Positions 1-8,863 of a stretch of 23,950 nt of DNA are shown here, piece after piece. The stretch is from Tieghemiomyces parasiticus (Eukaryota > Kickxellomycota > Dimargaritomycetes > Dimargaritales > Dimargaritaceae). The stretch lies in NCBI GenBank assembly GCA_027575765.1, contig JANBPT010000757.1, forward strand, positions 1 to 23,950, read 5' to 3'. The position numbers and the translations under genes are program-made. The number at the start of each line of letters is the position of its first letter. The first letter of the stretch is position 1. Below the pieces are notes generated by a model, which was not told the origin of the DNA, did not search any database, and saw only the letters and a list, made by a program, of their open reading frames with translations.

Positions 1-1444
1 CCTGAATTCTCCACTTTGTCTCGGAGGTTCTTTTGAGCGCGGGACCGACTTCCAGATATCGGCCCGCTTTACAGACATTCTTTCAGCGGAGAATTACTTA
101 CTGTAGCATAAAAACTAAATAGCGCACGCTGATTGGTCAACCACTTTCAACCTTCCAGCCACCCCAATCAGCTATTGCCCGTAGTTTGGCTGCAGAAGTT
201 ATTATCTTTTGACCAACAGACTGGCCCGTAGTTGGTTTCTTTATTGATGGCCTTAATATAAATATTGTTGTGGAATGGTCTATTTTAATTACTCTTTATC
301 TAGCTGTCTTTAGTTGGTGGGCGTAGTGCCTCTTAAGGGGCTAGTGTGGGTGAGGGTTGTAGCGGCTCCATTGGCACTTCAGCGGAGTTTGCAATGAGGA
401 ATTCGTGCAATGGAGGGTCAGAGAGTATCGGTAGCGGGTTTGTAGATGGGAAAATAGTGTAGCAAGAGGTTTATTGAGATGAAGATTAGAAGGGCCCCCT
501 TGTAGGTGGCAAATGCTATACACTGTCAAGCATTACAAAAGTGTCAGTGATGGAGCAGAGACCAGTTTCATCAAGGCAAACACAGTGGTTCATGTAACAA
601 GTCCAGGCTGTAAAGGGTCATGTTTTTGGAGGTGGGTCTCAAGGGGAAAAAAATAGGTTTCATGAGTGTGTGCTTTGGTGGTGTGAGTTCATTGGTAGTT
701 GCATGGAAGAGTCCGACAGGTCAGGCAGCCGGTTGCAGAGTAGTGTGCAGGTGTCAGAGATACAAAGTGGTGCCAACCTCCACTAGCCCAGTGTGGTCTT
801 TGGTCACCACCACACCAATGAAATGCTCGGCAATGGTGAAATATGATGTAATAGTAGCATGCCTAAAAGGCCACATTAAAGTTGGAGTATCCAAGTGGCA
901 AACTCGAACCTGTTCCCAGGTTAAGTCGGGTTGGGGCTTCTATTAGGGGAAGTTTTATTGAGTGAGCATGTGCAAGGGGACGTCAGTAGTAGGAAAGACA
1001 ATGAATTGAACCATCATCCTAGGTATTTCTAAATGCCAAGGGCGTAGCAGCATGTGACGGGCAGTGTTTAGCAATGTACGGAGGTTAGGCGGCGTTAATC
1101 AGGGCCTCCTCCATTAGGTAAGGTGTCAGCGTCAATATCATCTTCGTCAGGACTTTACTGACGCATTATGCTTGATTAGTGATACACGTAAAACCTGCCT
1201 AAAATACCAAGGCTCATATTGCGCGTTCACTAAACTCTCCCATATGAGATCGATTCACTGCTGAGAATTAGCTTTTATTTTCCATCCTACAATCCTAAAG
1301 GTTCCAGATGGTTTTTTTCTATCTAGGCCCCCCACGCAAGGCACGCTTTAACCCAGCGTTGATTGACACTTTTATAAGAAGAAAAACGAATGGAAGGGGT
1401 CGATGGCGTATATATAAAAAAAAATATAGTGATTGGTTAACGTT
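1..1444. other. AT-richer gene-poor left flank, possible decayed repeat DNA
   Basis: I recognise no intact gene here. The stretch is AT-richer than the gene island that follows. It contains the left copy of the inverted repeat (81-138), two CCAAT motifs in opposite orientation within matched 9-base arms (128-136 and 163-171), and broken minus-strand reading frames. One minus-strand frame reads fairly continuously through about 960-770 and then hits stops. A short minus-strand stretch near 970-1000 reads FPTTDV, and a similar PTTDI occurs on the minus strand near 22610-22630. Both flanks may therefore carry remnants of one repeat family, but this similarity is weak. The plus-strand open frame at 620-946 shows no recognisable motif and I do not call it a gene. 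Confidence 0.5.
81..138 (+). repeat. Left copy of a 58-base dispersed inverted repeat
   Basis: By hand alignment, this segment matches the reverse complement of 22767-22824 at about 52 of 58 positions with no gaps. It contains a CCAAT motif on the minus strand and an AT-rich core (gcataaaaactaaata). The right copy lies directly upstream of the 5S rRNA gene. This copy would therefore sit upstream of any minus-strand transcript starting near base 72. It could be a shared RNA polymerase III upstream module or the terminal repeat of a mobile element. Confidence 0.85.
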
Positions 1445-2617
1445 CTAAGACGAGTGATGCTTGCCAAACGTACGAGCGCCTTCCTGATCAAGGCCCAGGT
1501 CAGTGAGGGCGGCGCGACGGAAGTGACGAATGTACGGCAGGACGGTGAGCTCGAAATTGCGGGGCTGGATCCCGAGGTCGGCGAAGGTCTTAATACTGGG
1601 ATCGTTTAGAGCGGTGGGGACCTGATCGATGAACATACGTTCAACCTCGTCGGGACTCAGCTGGGGGTAGTACCAATACTGCAGCATGGCGGTGACGGCT
1701 TTCATAATAGGCTTGGGTACATTAATAGCGTGGACGCGCTCGCGGAAGGCAGCGCTGCAAATGTCCAAGATGTCCTGGTAGGTGTAAGGCTTGGCACTGA
1801 ATAGCTCGTAAGTCTGGCCGGTTGTAGAGGGTTCAAGCATCATGGCGTCGAGGGCGAGGGCCACGTCGGCCGCGTCGACGGGACGGAGGATCTGGCGGTT
1901 ATGGTTGACCACCGGAAGGAACTGGCGGTAAAACCCGATCCGGTTGAGCAGGTTGCTCTCGTAGCCGACGAGGGTGCCGGGGCGCACGATCGTGGCATCC
2001 GGGAACACCTCCCGAACAGCACGCTCGCCGAGGGCCTTGGTGCGGAGGAACCCCGAGGTGGACTGCGCGTCGGCGCCCAGGGCTGACACGTGGACCAAAC
2101 GTGGGACCCCGGCGTCAGTGCATGCCTGGGCGATGTCGCGGGCGGCGGTGACGTTGACGGCCTCGAACGAAAAGTTCTTGGTTGGGTAGTCACGGCCCAC
2201 CAGGTTGTACACGATATCCGAGTGCTTAACGGCAGCCACCAGCTGGTCGTAGTTGCGTACGTCGTAGTCAAAGTTGACAATCTGGCCCAGGTCACCCATC
2301 AGTTTGAGATGGCGCTTAGAATCTTCGTGACAGCGGTACGGGGTCACCACTTTGGTGCCCTTCTTGCCCAGCCGATTGACTACGTAGCGCCCTAGAAACC
2401 CGGTGCACCCAAACACGGTGGCCACGTGTCCGCTCACCGACGACCGACCCGTCAGGCCCTGGCGGACCACCGGCTGCGCACTGTGCGGCGGGATTAAGAC
2501 ATCGGTTGTTATGCTGCGCACCATGATCCCCGCAACCGGGCGTAGGTGATGCCTGGTGGCGGTGGACACGGCACCAGGGCCCCTACGGGTGAGACGAAGG
2601 AGTTGTTCAGAGGCCAT
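1445..2617 (-). CDS. NDUFA9: Mitochondrial complex I 39 kDa subunit (NDUFA9 family)
   Basis: This is a 390-residue intronless gene for the accessory complex I subunit NDUFA9 (NUO-40 in Neurospora), on the matrix side of the mitochondrial inner membrane. The family is an atypical short-chain dehydrogenase that binds NADPH structurally and is not thought to catalyse a reaction. Visible evidence: an Arg-rich, acid-poor N-terminus of about 45 residues fits a mitochondrial presequence; the Rossmann glycine motif GCTGFLG is at residues 70-76; VHVSALGA is at 175-182; and FLRTKALGE is at 190-198. In that last motif the usual SDR Tyr position is Phe190 while Lys194 is kept. The ATG at 2617 gives the full presequence and is the first in frame. 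The gene is transcribed away from the small basic-protein gene across a 657-base spacer. Its presence indicates a fungus that kept complex I. Confidence 0.95.
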   Translation of the reverse strand: MASEQLLRLTRRGPGAVSTATRHHLRPVAGIMVRSITTDVLIPPHSAQPVVRQGLTGRSSVSGHVATVFGCTGFLGRYVVNRLGKKGTKVVTPYRCHEDSKRHLKLMGDLGQIVNFDYDVRNYDQLVAAVKHSDIVYNLVGRDYPTKNFSFEAVNVTAARDIAQACTDAGVPRLVHVSALGADAQSTSGFLRTKALGERAVREVFPDATIVRPGTLVGYESNLLNRIGFYRQFLPVVNHNRQILRPVDAADVALALDAMMLEPSTTGQTYELFSAKPYTYQDILDICSAAFRERVHAINVPKPIMKAVTAMLQYWYYPQLSPDEVERMFIDQVPTALNDPSIKTFADLGIQPRNFELTVLPYIRHFRRAALTDLGLDQEGARTFGKHHSS

Positions 2618-3274
2618 AGATGCGGTGGGAGGTGAAAGGGGGAGGAGGGGGTAAACGGTAGAAATTGACTGGTGATGTAATGGAGGAGAGATCTCCCAAC
2701 GTAAGGAATCAATGTCCGGTAGACATCCACAATGACGAATCGTTCCGACCGAAGGGCTTCAAGGTTCCCCTACTATAGGGTAAGGAATAGGGCTAGGTCA
2801 TCTACGGTGAGCGGAGGGGTTGGCGGTTGGGCTTCTCGATCCTCGGCCACCCGCGTAAGAGGGCGAGGGAGAGAGGGTCACGGGCCAAACCGCTGGGGTT
2901 GCGCGGTGGTGGGACCAGGCGGGGAGAAAAGTGAAACGGCCAAGCTGGAGCGCTGAAAAGGTCGACCAGCAGCCTCTGACCCTGTGGCTCTTTGAAAGAT
3001 GTGCGCCGCTCGTAGTGCAACAGTTTTAGGGTTTTTTTCTTCTTCTTGAGCCTTCGCTTCACTACATGCTTGAGGTACTGAGTAGCTGTCATGGCGAGGA
3101 CTGGAAGGCAGCCTATTAACTAGTAGCATAACCTCTACTATATTCTGTACATGTCAAACTTTGCCGTACATTGTTCGTACCTCTGTAGGCCCGTCGTTGC
3201 CTCGGTCCTTGCCCCTCATCCTTTCCTCAGTCAGAATCCGGCTGCCCAGCTACCCCACACTTGAACTGGACGTT
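2618..3274. other. Divergent intergenic region
   Basis: This 657-base spacer separates the NDUFA9 start (minus strand) from the five-exon gene start (plus strand) and should hold both promoters. Several open frames cross it, but they use non-ATG starts or give low-complexity Arg/Pro/Ser-rich peptides, and none has a recognisable motif. A pyrimidine-rich stretch with a T run (about 3027-3055) is the only notable composition feature. Confidence 0.6.
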
Positions 3275-4444
3275 ATGAAATCTGCCCGACCCAGCCAGCC
3301 AGCCAAACGGCCCGCGAAGGCGAAACGGCCCGCTCGACCGGGTCATAGACCATCCTCAAAGAGTACTATCGCCGAAGCACCCAGCAAACCCGCCAGGCCG
3401 TCAGTTTCCGCTCAACCGCCGCCCCCCTCCGCCGCGCCGAATATGGCGGAGGAACCGTCCGACACTGAGAGCGAGGCTAGCAGTATCGACATGTTACCGG
3501 TGGAATCGCCCAAACCCAAGGTCAAGAAGCCCAAAGTGTTTGTCACCGACACGGCAGTAAGTCACGGGGCGGATGCCATGCTAGACCCGAATAGCGAGTA
3601 ACTTGGTGTTTCAGTCTAACTACCCACCTAACTTACTCGTACGCTTGATAACTAGGAATGCGCCATTCGCACCTATAATTAATTACAAACGTACCTGGAC
3701 TACCTTATCTCATCACTGCCATTAGGCCATGCTGGCTCTCATCGACCAAGCCGCTGACAAGGAGGACGCGAAACTCGGCAAGCGCCTCGAGAGACAGGTA
3801 AGCTAAAGTACCCCTTCAATCGTGCAGGCCAATTATCGTCATCTGTATGATTGAAGTCTGTCGCCACACCATCCGCTAACCCTTCTCCTCTTCACGGGAC
3901 ATACTAACTCGTTCAAATTGACTAATTACTTTCAACAGAACGAGCTCAAAAAGCGCTACAAGGCCCAGGATGACGAGGCTCGCCTCAAGAAACAGAAACG
4001 GGCAAATCAAGTGGTAAGTTAACCCCCCCCCGAGGGGGAAAAGGCACTGTTATATAGATATGTATATATCTATCTTGGAATCGAACCCCTCAATCCCACA
4101 TCTCTCTCCTCTTATGATGGTATGCTTCCGACAACTCATTGCGACTTATTTACTTTGACGTTTTTGTACATTTTCCCAGAATGAAGCCAAGAGCCGAGTC
4201 ATCCAGGAGGTCAAGCAACGACGGAAGCAGCGGAAACAAGAGGACCAGGCCGCAGAGGAAAAGAAGGTAAGACAGGCGTTTTATACAGTTGACTGATCAT
4301 GGTGCAGCTCTGGCTATTCCACGCCAAACACCCACGTCATTTTTCACTAATGGTTTATTACTCCGCCCCCTCCCCCTTCGTTCTAACCCCCGCTTATCCC
4401 CGCAGGCCCGTAAATCAGCCAAAAAGACTCTACGCTTTGCCTAA
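3275..4444 (+). CDS. Small basic coiled-coil protein, five exons, function unknown
   Basis: I do not recognise this gene. Proposed exons are 3275-3556, 3726-3797, 3939-4013, 4180-4266 and 4406-4444, giving 184 residues. All four introns are GT-AG and phase 0, with donors gtaagt, gtaagc, gtaagt and gtaaga. The N-terminus (about residues 1-70) is rich in Pro, Lys, Arg and Ala and looks disordered. A short acidic Ser stretch follows, then KPKVKKPKVFVTDTA. From about residue 95 the protein is a highly charged helix (LIDQAADKEDAKLGKRL, KKRYKAQDDEARLKKQK), ending KKARKSAKKTLRFA. Composition resembles nucleolar or ribosome-assembly factors, but that is only a guess. The ATG at 3275 is chosen because the longer frame from 3161 opens with TTG. 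The first intron could instead use a donor at 3598, but that join does not preserve the downstream frame. Confidence 0.75.
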
Positions 4445-4888
4445 CTGGTTGTTGATTCTGGATTCTCCGCAGGCGTCTGGTAAAATTTCTTTTTAGATAA
4501 AATTGCACTGTCTTGCGTCGTGTATACCATAAATCACTCATAGTTCTGGTAACATGACGTCAAGTCGAATTCTAACGTATACTAGCAAAGTAGCAGATTC
4601 ATTTTACATTCACATAGAAACATATAAGACTAACGAAGCGTACGCTAAAAATCGTTAACGCGGACAATAGAAGGGAAAGGCGGAAGTAGTGATCAACATA
4701 TTGTGAGAATATGTAGAAATAGGACGGCCAAAGAGAAAATGACCAAAGACTACCAGGGTTGTATGGACAGCCATGATATTTGTCCAGTATTTGTTGTAAC
4801 TAGATTGAAGGGTATAGGGAAAGGAGCTGATATCCAAAATTGCTAAAAAGAACATCGAAATCCGATACACACAGGTTATAGGGCATCC
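4445..4888. other. Convergent intergenic region
   Basis: This 444-base, AT-rich spacer lies between the 3' ends of the small basic-protein gene (plus) and the SWI3-like gene (minus). It should hold both polyadenylation regions. The minus-strand open frame at 4655-4870 gives a hydrophobic, motif-free peptide and I do not call it a gene. Confidence 0.6.
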
Positions 4889-7800
4889 TTAGTTGTCGGT
4901 GGTGGGGGTTTCAGTCGCCATAGTGATATCTTCATCAGCTGGCGAAACGTCAAAGGTGGTGGCAGCCGGTGGGGTGGCATTATCGGCTGGGGGTGGGGCA
5001 ATCTCCTTGACCGCTTCAGTAGCAGCCATCGGCGCAACCGCAGGGACAGCCGGAGCCGGTGCAGTCACCACAGCAGGTGCGGTCGTCATCGTCGTCGTCG
5101 CCGCACCACTCGTCGCTGTTGCCGGCGTAGACTCGGCATTCTGCAGTTCGTCCAGCGTCTTACGCACAAGCAAACGGTCCTGCAACAGCTTAATTCGCTC
5201 GGCCTCCAGTTCCTGCTGCTGGTTACGTACGATGGTTTCGAGCTCCTCAAATTCGCGCATCTTGAGCTCCAACTTCTTGAGTTGCAACTCGACCGCCTGG
5301 TGCACGTGGTTCTGAATCTGGCGCTCCTCATACCGTGCCAACGTCTCGGCCTTGGCCGCGGCCGCACCCAGGGCGGCCGCGGCGGCGCGTTGGACGGCGG
5401 GAGTCGGGGGGCCGTCCTGGCCATTGGTTGTGGCCGCTTCCTTCTCGTGGCTCGAAGTGGTGGCAGTGCCGTCCTCTGAAGGCTTACCATCTACTTCCAT
5501 AGCGCTTGAAGCGACGCCGTCCTCCTTCTCCTTCGAAATCTTATCCTTGTCAGCCGCCTTGGCGCTGGCCGCCAATTCCTTGAGGGCTGACTGAGCCGCC
5601 GCGGCAGCGACGCCAGGGTTGACGTTAGCTGCGAGGAAGGCGACGACAGACATGACGGGGTTGCTTGCCTGACTAAACGGTAAGTTCTGGTGCTGAAACA
5701 GGCTGCCGGTCACACCCGCGCCGTCACCACCGGTGGCCGTTTCGAGATAAGGGTCCTCGATGGGCAGTTGGAGGAACCGGGTGATACACTGCTCGCGAGT
5801 ACGAGTCCCAACGTGGTCGGCGATCCGGAACCAGTCGTTGTCGTACATCTCAATGCCCTCCAGTAGAAGCAGCGTCTCCTGGTCGGTCCACGGGTCGTTT
5901 TGGGCCTGCTTGACCGCCGACGCCTCCAATTTGACGAAATCACCGCTCGACATGGCCGCCGGAAACCGGCCTTCGAGATAGCAGGGCGCGCACAGGTCCA
6001 TCTTTTTAACCTTGAGGCCGTGGTAGCGTACCGCCGTGCAGTCCACCCCGCAGGTGAAGCAGTGGAAGCGAGGTGTGCTACCCGCGACGTTGGGGGTGCT
6101 GCCGGAATCCTCAGCGCCGGCGTCATATAGGTGCTTGCGCAGGGCCAGGTTGAGTCCTGGGGCAGCGGCCGACTTCCCTGCAGTACTCTCGCCACCTGCC
6201 GCCGCCAATGCAGTAGCAGAGGAACGACGCTGACCGCCAGCGGTGGAGGTAATGGGCGCATGGGGCTGGAAGGGCTGGAGACCGCGCGGGGTATCTGCAG
6301 TAACGCGAAAGTGCCCGGTAAAGGGCGGACCAACGGCAGAGGGTCGGCTGTCGGGGTCGACCTGGTAATTGATGAGTCCCCACTGTTCTAGGAAGGCGTG
6401 GACGCGCATGATGGCGCACACATCGCCGACCAAGTTACGCCGGCACGCTGTGACGGTGAGGTATTCAGTGGGGTGCAGCCGGTACGTGTTAATCATAAAG
6501 TCCCGGTAGTCCTTGTACACCGAAGGTGTCTTGGACCGGTTACGGCCGTTGAAGAATTCTGGGAGGCCGCGCTTCTCGTTGGCGTGCAGCGAGTCCATCG
6601 TAAACCACGCCGCGTAGCTGGGGACCACCACCTCATAGGTCTGGCGGGCCAGGTACAACTGAGCGCGAGCCTGCACGGCCTGCGGGGCGGGCTCTGTAAC
6701 CGTTGGAACCGCCGCCCGACCAGTCGATGGTGACGAGGCAGCGGCCAGTGGGGCATTGCTCGTTTCTCCGAGAGCCTGAAGGGTCGACATTTCGTCGTCA
6801 GGCAGATCAGCGTTCTCGGCCACAGTGGCTAGAGTCTCGGCCTGGGCGTCTAGGGTGGTCGGGTCGGGCACCGAGTGCGAAATGTTGGCCAGGTCGCCGG
6901 CGGGGTGCGGTTCAAACTCGGATCGCTTTCCTGGGGCGGCGGCGCGGGTCTCGGGGTCTTCAGGGTCAATCATTGTCACCCGGGGGTCGTCGCGAGCTGT
7001 TGTGGTCATAGTCACGTCCTCCGGTTCGGTCTTAGGGCGCTTGTCTGTGGTGGTCGGGGGAGCGTTTGCGTCATCGGGTACGGGGAATTTGCGCTTGATG
7101 CCGGTAGCCGCGATGGCGCTCGCCGTGGACGGGAGGTCGACAGCGGATTCCGGGACGTAGTCTTCGGCGTTCATCCACTCATTATAGCGATGGCTGTCGG
7201 TAATCCAGTCTCCAGTCAGGATACTGGGGATAGCATGGCTATGCTCAGGAATATCACCCACAGCATAGGCCGAGGAGGCAGGCTTCCAGTCGTCGTAGGT
7301 ATCCGGGAGGGAAATCCAGTGTACTAGGACGCGGTCACCGACACGGGCGACGGGCCGGAAGTATTGCGGATGGGCAGGATCCACCACCTCGGTACCGGTT
7401 CGGGGAAGACGCACGGTATGAGTGGGATTATCCTCGGGACCAACAATCGAGCCCCGGAGCTGCTGCACGAGCGGGGTCAGCGCGTCTCGGGTAGCAGGAT
7501 CGACCTCTGTGGCGAAGGCAACGCGCGGAAACGACAGGTGCTGGAGTGCGGCCAGATCCCGAGCGAGGTAATCAAAGAAAGAACGGTCGGTCGTCGGGCT
7601 CGACGCAGGCAGCCGATCAAGTGGGGTCTGAGGGTCCAGGTGACGGATTCGTTCTAAGGTCAGACGGAGCAGGGCGGCCAGCGGGGCCGGGGGCGATTGA
7701 GCGGTGACATTTTTCGCCGCCGTTAGGAGCGGGCCAAGGAAGACGCCCACGGGGAGCTTAGGTGTCCAAGCCTCCGACGCGGGGGTGCGCGCGTGGTACT

Positions 7801-8017
7801 CAGCAGCCGCTTGCCGGCCCAGGGCACGGTCCTGTGCGACCCACAGCTCACGCAGGAGCTGACCGAGCGATTCCGGAGTCAGAGGCTGCACCTCCGAACC
7901 TAACCAAGGCAGCTCCCCCACGAGCTGCTGGCGGACGGCCTCCAGCATGCGCTTGACGGGCTCGCGGTGCAAGAAATCCGCGTCCAGAAGCGCCGGCAGC
8001 CTAGATGAGTCGGACAT
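4889..8017 (-). CDS. SWI3: SWI/SNF or RSC complex scaffold subunit (SWI3/RSC8/SMARCC family)
   Basis: This 1042-residue intronless gene encodes the scaffold subunit of an ATP-dependent chromatin remodeller, acting in the nucleus. Domain order is the family's. An N-terminal SMARCC-type region (about 140-295) includes a chromo-like stretch, VHWISLPDTYDDW at 232-244. A SWIRM domain (about 463-555) contains ALPEFFNG-like GLPEFFNGRNRSKTP and MRVHAFLEQWGLINYQVD. A ZZ zinc finger (651-680) has Cys653, Cys656, Cys660, Cys676 and Cys679. A SANT domain (about 707-752) contains WTDQETLLLLEGIEMY and REQCITRFLQLPIEDPYLE. A C-terminal coiled coil (about 900-970) would mediate dimerisation, and the tail is rich in Ala, Thr and Pro. 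Fungi often have paralogues split between SWI/SNF and RSC; the sequence alone does not say which complex this serves. The ZZ finger favours RSC8/Ssr-type relatives. The ATG at 8017 opens the frame. Confidence 0.95.
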   Translation of the reverse strand: MSDSSRLPALLDADFLHREPVKRMLEAVRQQLVGELPWLGSEVQPLTPESLGQLLRELWVAQDRALGRQAAAEYHARTPASEAWTPKLPVGVFLGPLLTAAKNVTAQSPPAPLAALLRLTLERIRHLDPQTPLDRLPASSPTTDRSFFDYLARDLAALQHLSFPRVAFATEVDPATRDALTPLVQQLRGSIVGPEDNPTHTVRLPRTGTEVVDPAHPQYFRPVARVGDRVLVHWISLPDTYDDWKPASSAYAVGDIPEHSHAIPSILTGDWITDSHRYNEWMNAEDYVPESAVDLPSTASAIAATGIKRKFPVPDDANAPPTTTDKRPKTEPEDVTMTTTARDDPRVTMIDPEDPETRAAAPGKRSEFEPHPAGDLANISHSVPDPTTLDAQAETLATVAENADLPDDEMSTLQALGETSNAPLAAASSPSTGRAAVPTVTEPAPQAVQARAQLYLARQTYEVVVPSYAAWFTMDSLHANEKRGLPEFFNGRNRSKTPSVYKDYRDFMINTYRLHPTEYLTVTACRRNLVGDVCAIMRVHAFLEQWGLINYQVDPDSRPSAVGPPFTGHFRVTADTPRGLQPFQPHAPITSTAGGQRRSSATALAAAGGESTAGKSAAAPGLNLALRKHLYDAGAEDSGSTPNVAGSTPRFHCFTCGVDCTAVRYHGLKVKKMDLCAPCYLEGRFPAAMSSGDFVKLEASAVKQAQNDPWTDQETLLLLEGIEMYDNDWFRIADHVGTRTREQCITRFLQLPIEDPYLETATGGDGAGVTGSLFQHQNLPFSQASNPVMSVVAFLAANVNPGVAAAAAQSALKELAASAKAADKDKISKEKEDGVASSAMEVDGKPSEDGTATTSSHEKEAATTNGQDGPPTPAVQRAAAAALGAAAAKAETLARYEERQIQNHVHQAVELQLKKLELKMREFEELETIVRNQQQELEAERIKLLQDRLLVRKTLDELQNAESTPATATSGAATTTMTTAPAVVTAPAPAVPAVAPMAATEAVKEIAPPPADNATPPAATTFDVSPADEDITMATETPTTDN

Positions 8018-8863
8018 GTTATGATAGAGGGGGAGGGGGCAGATGTGACGCGTACGACCAGAGGAGGGACTCTATACAAAAGGTGACTATCTGGCGACGG
8101 AGATCCTGGGTTGTGTATCCCCTGTAACAGGGTAGATGTTCGCCTCAGATGGGGGGACGTAGATAAGTAGCTAGTGCACCACGGGCTGATCGTTTAGAGA
8201 GAGGGATGAGTGAGGGCGCAGTGTAGGCTAAGTAGGTAGTGGTCCAATCTAGATGGCTAGGGCTGGGGAGGGAGGGGAGGATGTCGAAGGGATGAGGGTA
8301 AGCCAAGTGCGTGACGAAGGGGGCCTATACAATTGTGCACAGGAGCGCGAAGCGATGGGAAGGGAACAAACACGCTAGTGCCGAACGCGAACGAGCCCAC
8401 TCATCAGCCTAGCAAAAGTGGTACGGCTGAAGTCAAGACGGCCCGCTGGGCCTCACGCCGACGGGGCGCGTATTGCTGGTTCAGGGATTGCGGGCCCGCC
8501 ATGCACTATCATTTGCCACTCGCTCCTCCTCCAAGGGTCGCGAAGCTCGTTTATCGTTCCCATCCGAGCCGTGGTGAACCAACACGTGGACGTTAACGGT
8601 TAAGAATCCTGTTGACTACTAAAGTGATGTCTACCAATTACTCTCCCCACATCCCTCGCTTGTGGTCAGCTTATACATCTGCTCTACCCCCAAGCTATTG
8701 CGGCAATCAGTGACCACTTGAGTTGTCCCAGCGCTGTAAGGAGATGAGAAATAAACAACAACTATTAATTGATTTGGGGTCTTCTGGTAAAAAATTGACC
8801 AACTATATTATGGATGATATGGAAACAATGTGCAATCGCTAGCGGGCTTACCCTTGCCTTTCC
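8018..8863. other. Intergenic region between MAD1 3' end and SWI3-like start
   Basis: This 846-base spacer should hold the SWI3-like promoter and the MAD1 3' untranslated region. The side next to the SWI3-like start is purine-rich with repeated gggagg-type blocks (about 8020-8300). A palindromic CACGTG E-box-like site occurs at about 8583. The plus-strand open frames at 8333-8603 have no recognisable motif and I do not call them genes. Confidence 0.55.

Noticed and set aside
620..946. 108-residue plus-strand open frame in the left flank
   Set aside because: It has no recognisable domain, odd composition and lies in AT-richer, repeat-like DNA; the opposite strand has an equally suggestive broken frame.
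1020..1100. Shared string gacgggcagtgt between the left flank (about 1057) and the right flank (about 23278)
   Set aside because: Twelve-base matches are expected by chance in a window this long, and similarity does not extend convincingly on either side.
4060..4100. Minus-strand GGTTCGATTCC, a perfect tRNA B-box-like string inside an intron of the small basic-protein gene
   Set aside because: The flanking bases form only two T-stem pairs, and no A box, acceptor stem or anticodon arm is present upstream, so it is not a tRNA gene.
4893..7956. Many long plus-strand open frames opposite the SWI3-like gene
   Set aside because: They are shadows of a GC-rich coding strand; none shows a domain, whereas the minus strand has SWIRM, ZZ and SANT domains.
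8333..8603. Two overlapping plus-strand open frames upstream of the SWI3-like gene
   Set aside because: They overlap each other in different frames, have no domain and sit in the expected promoter/3' UTR spacer.
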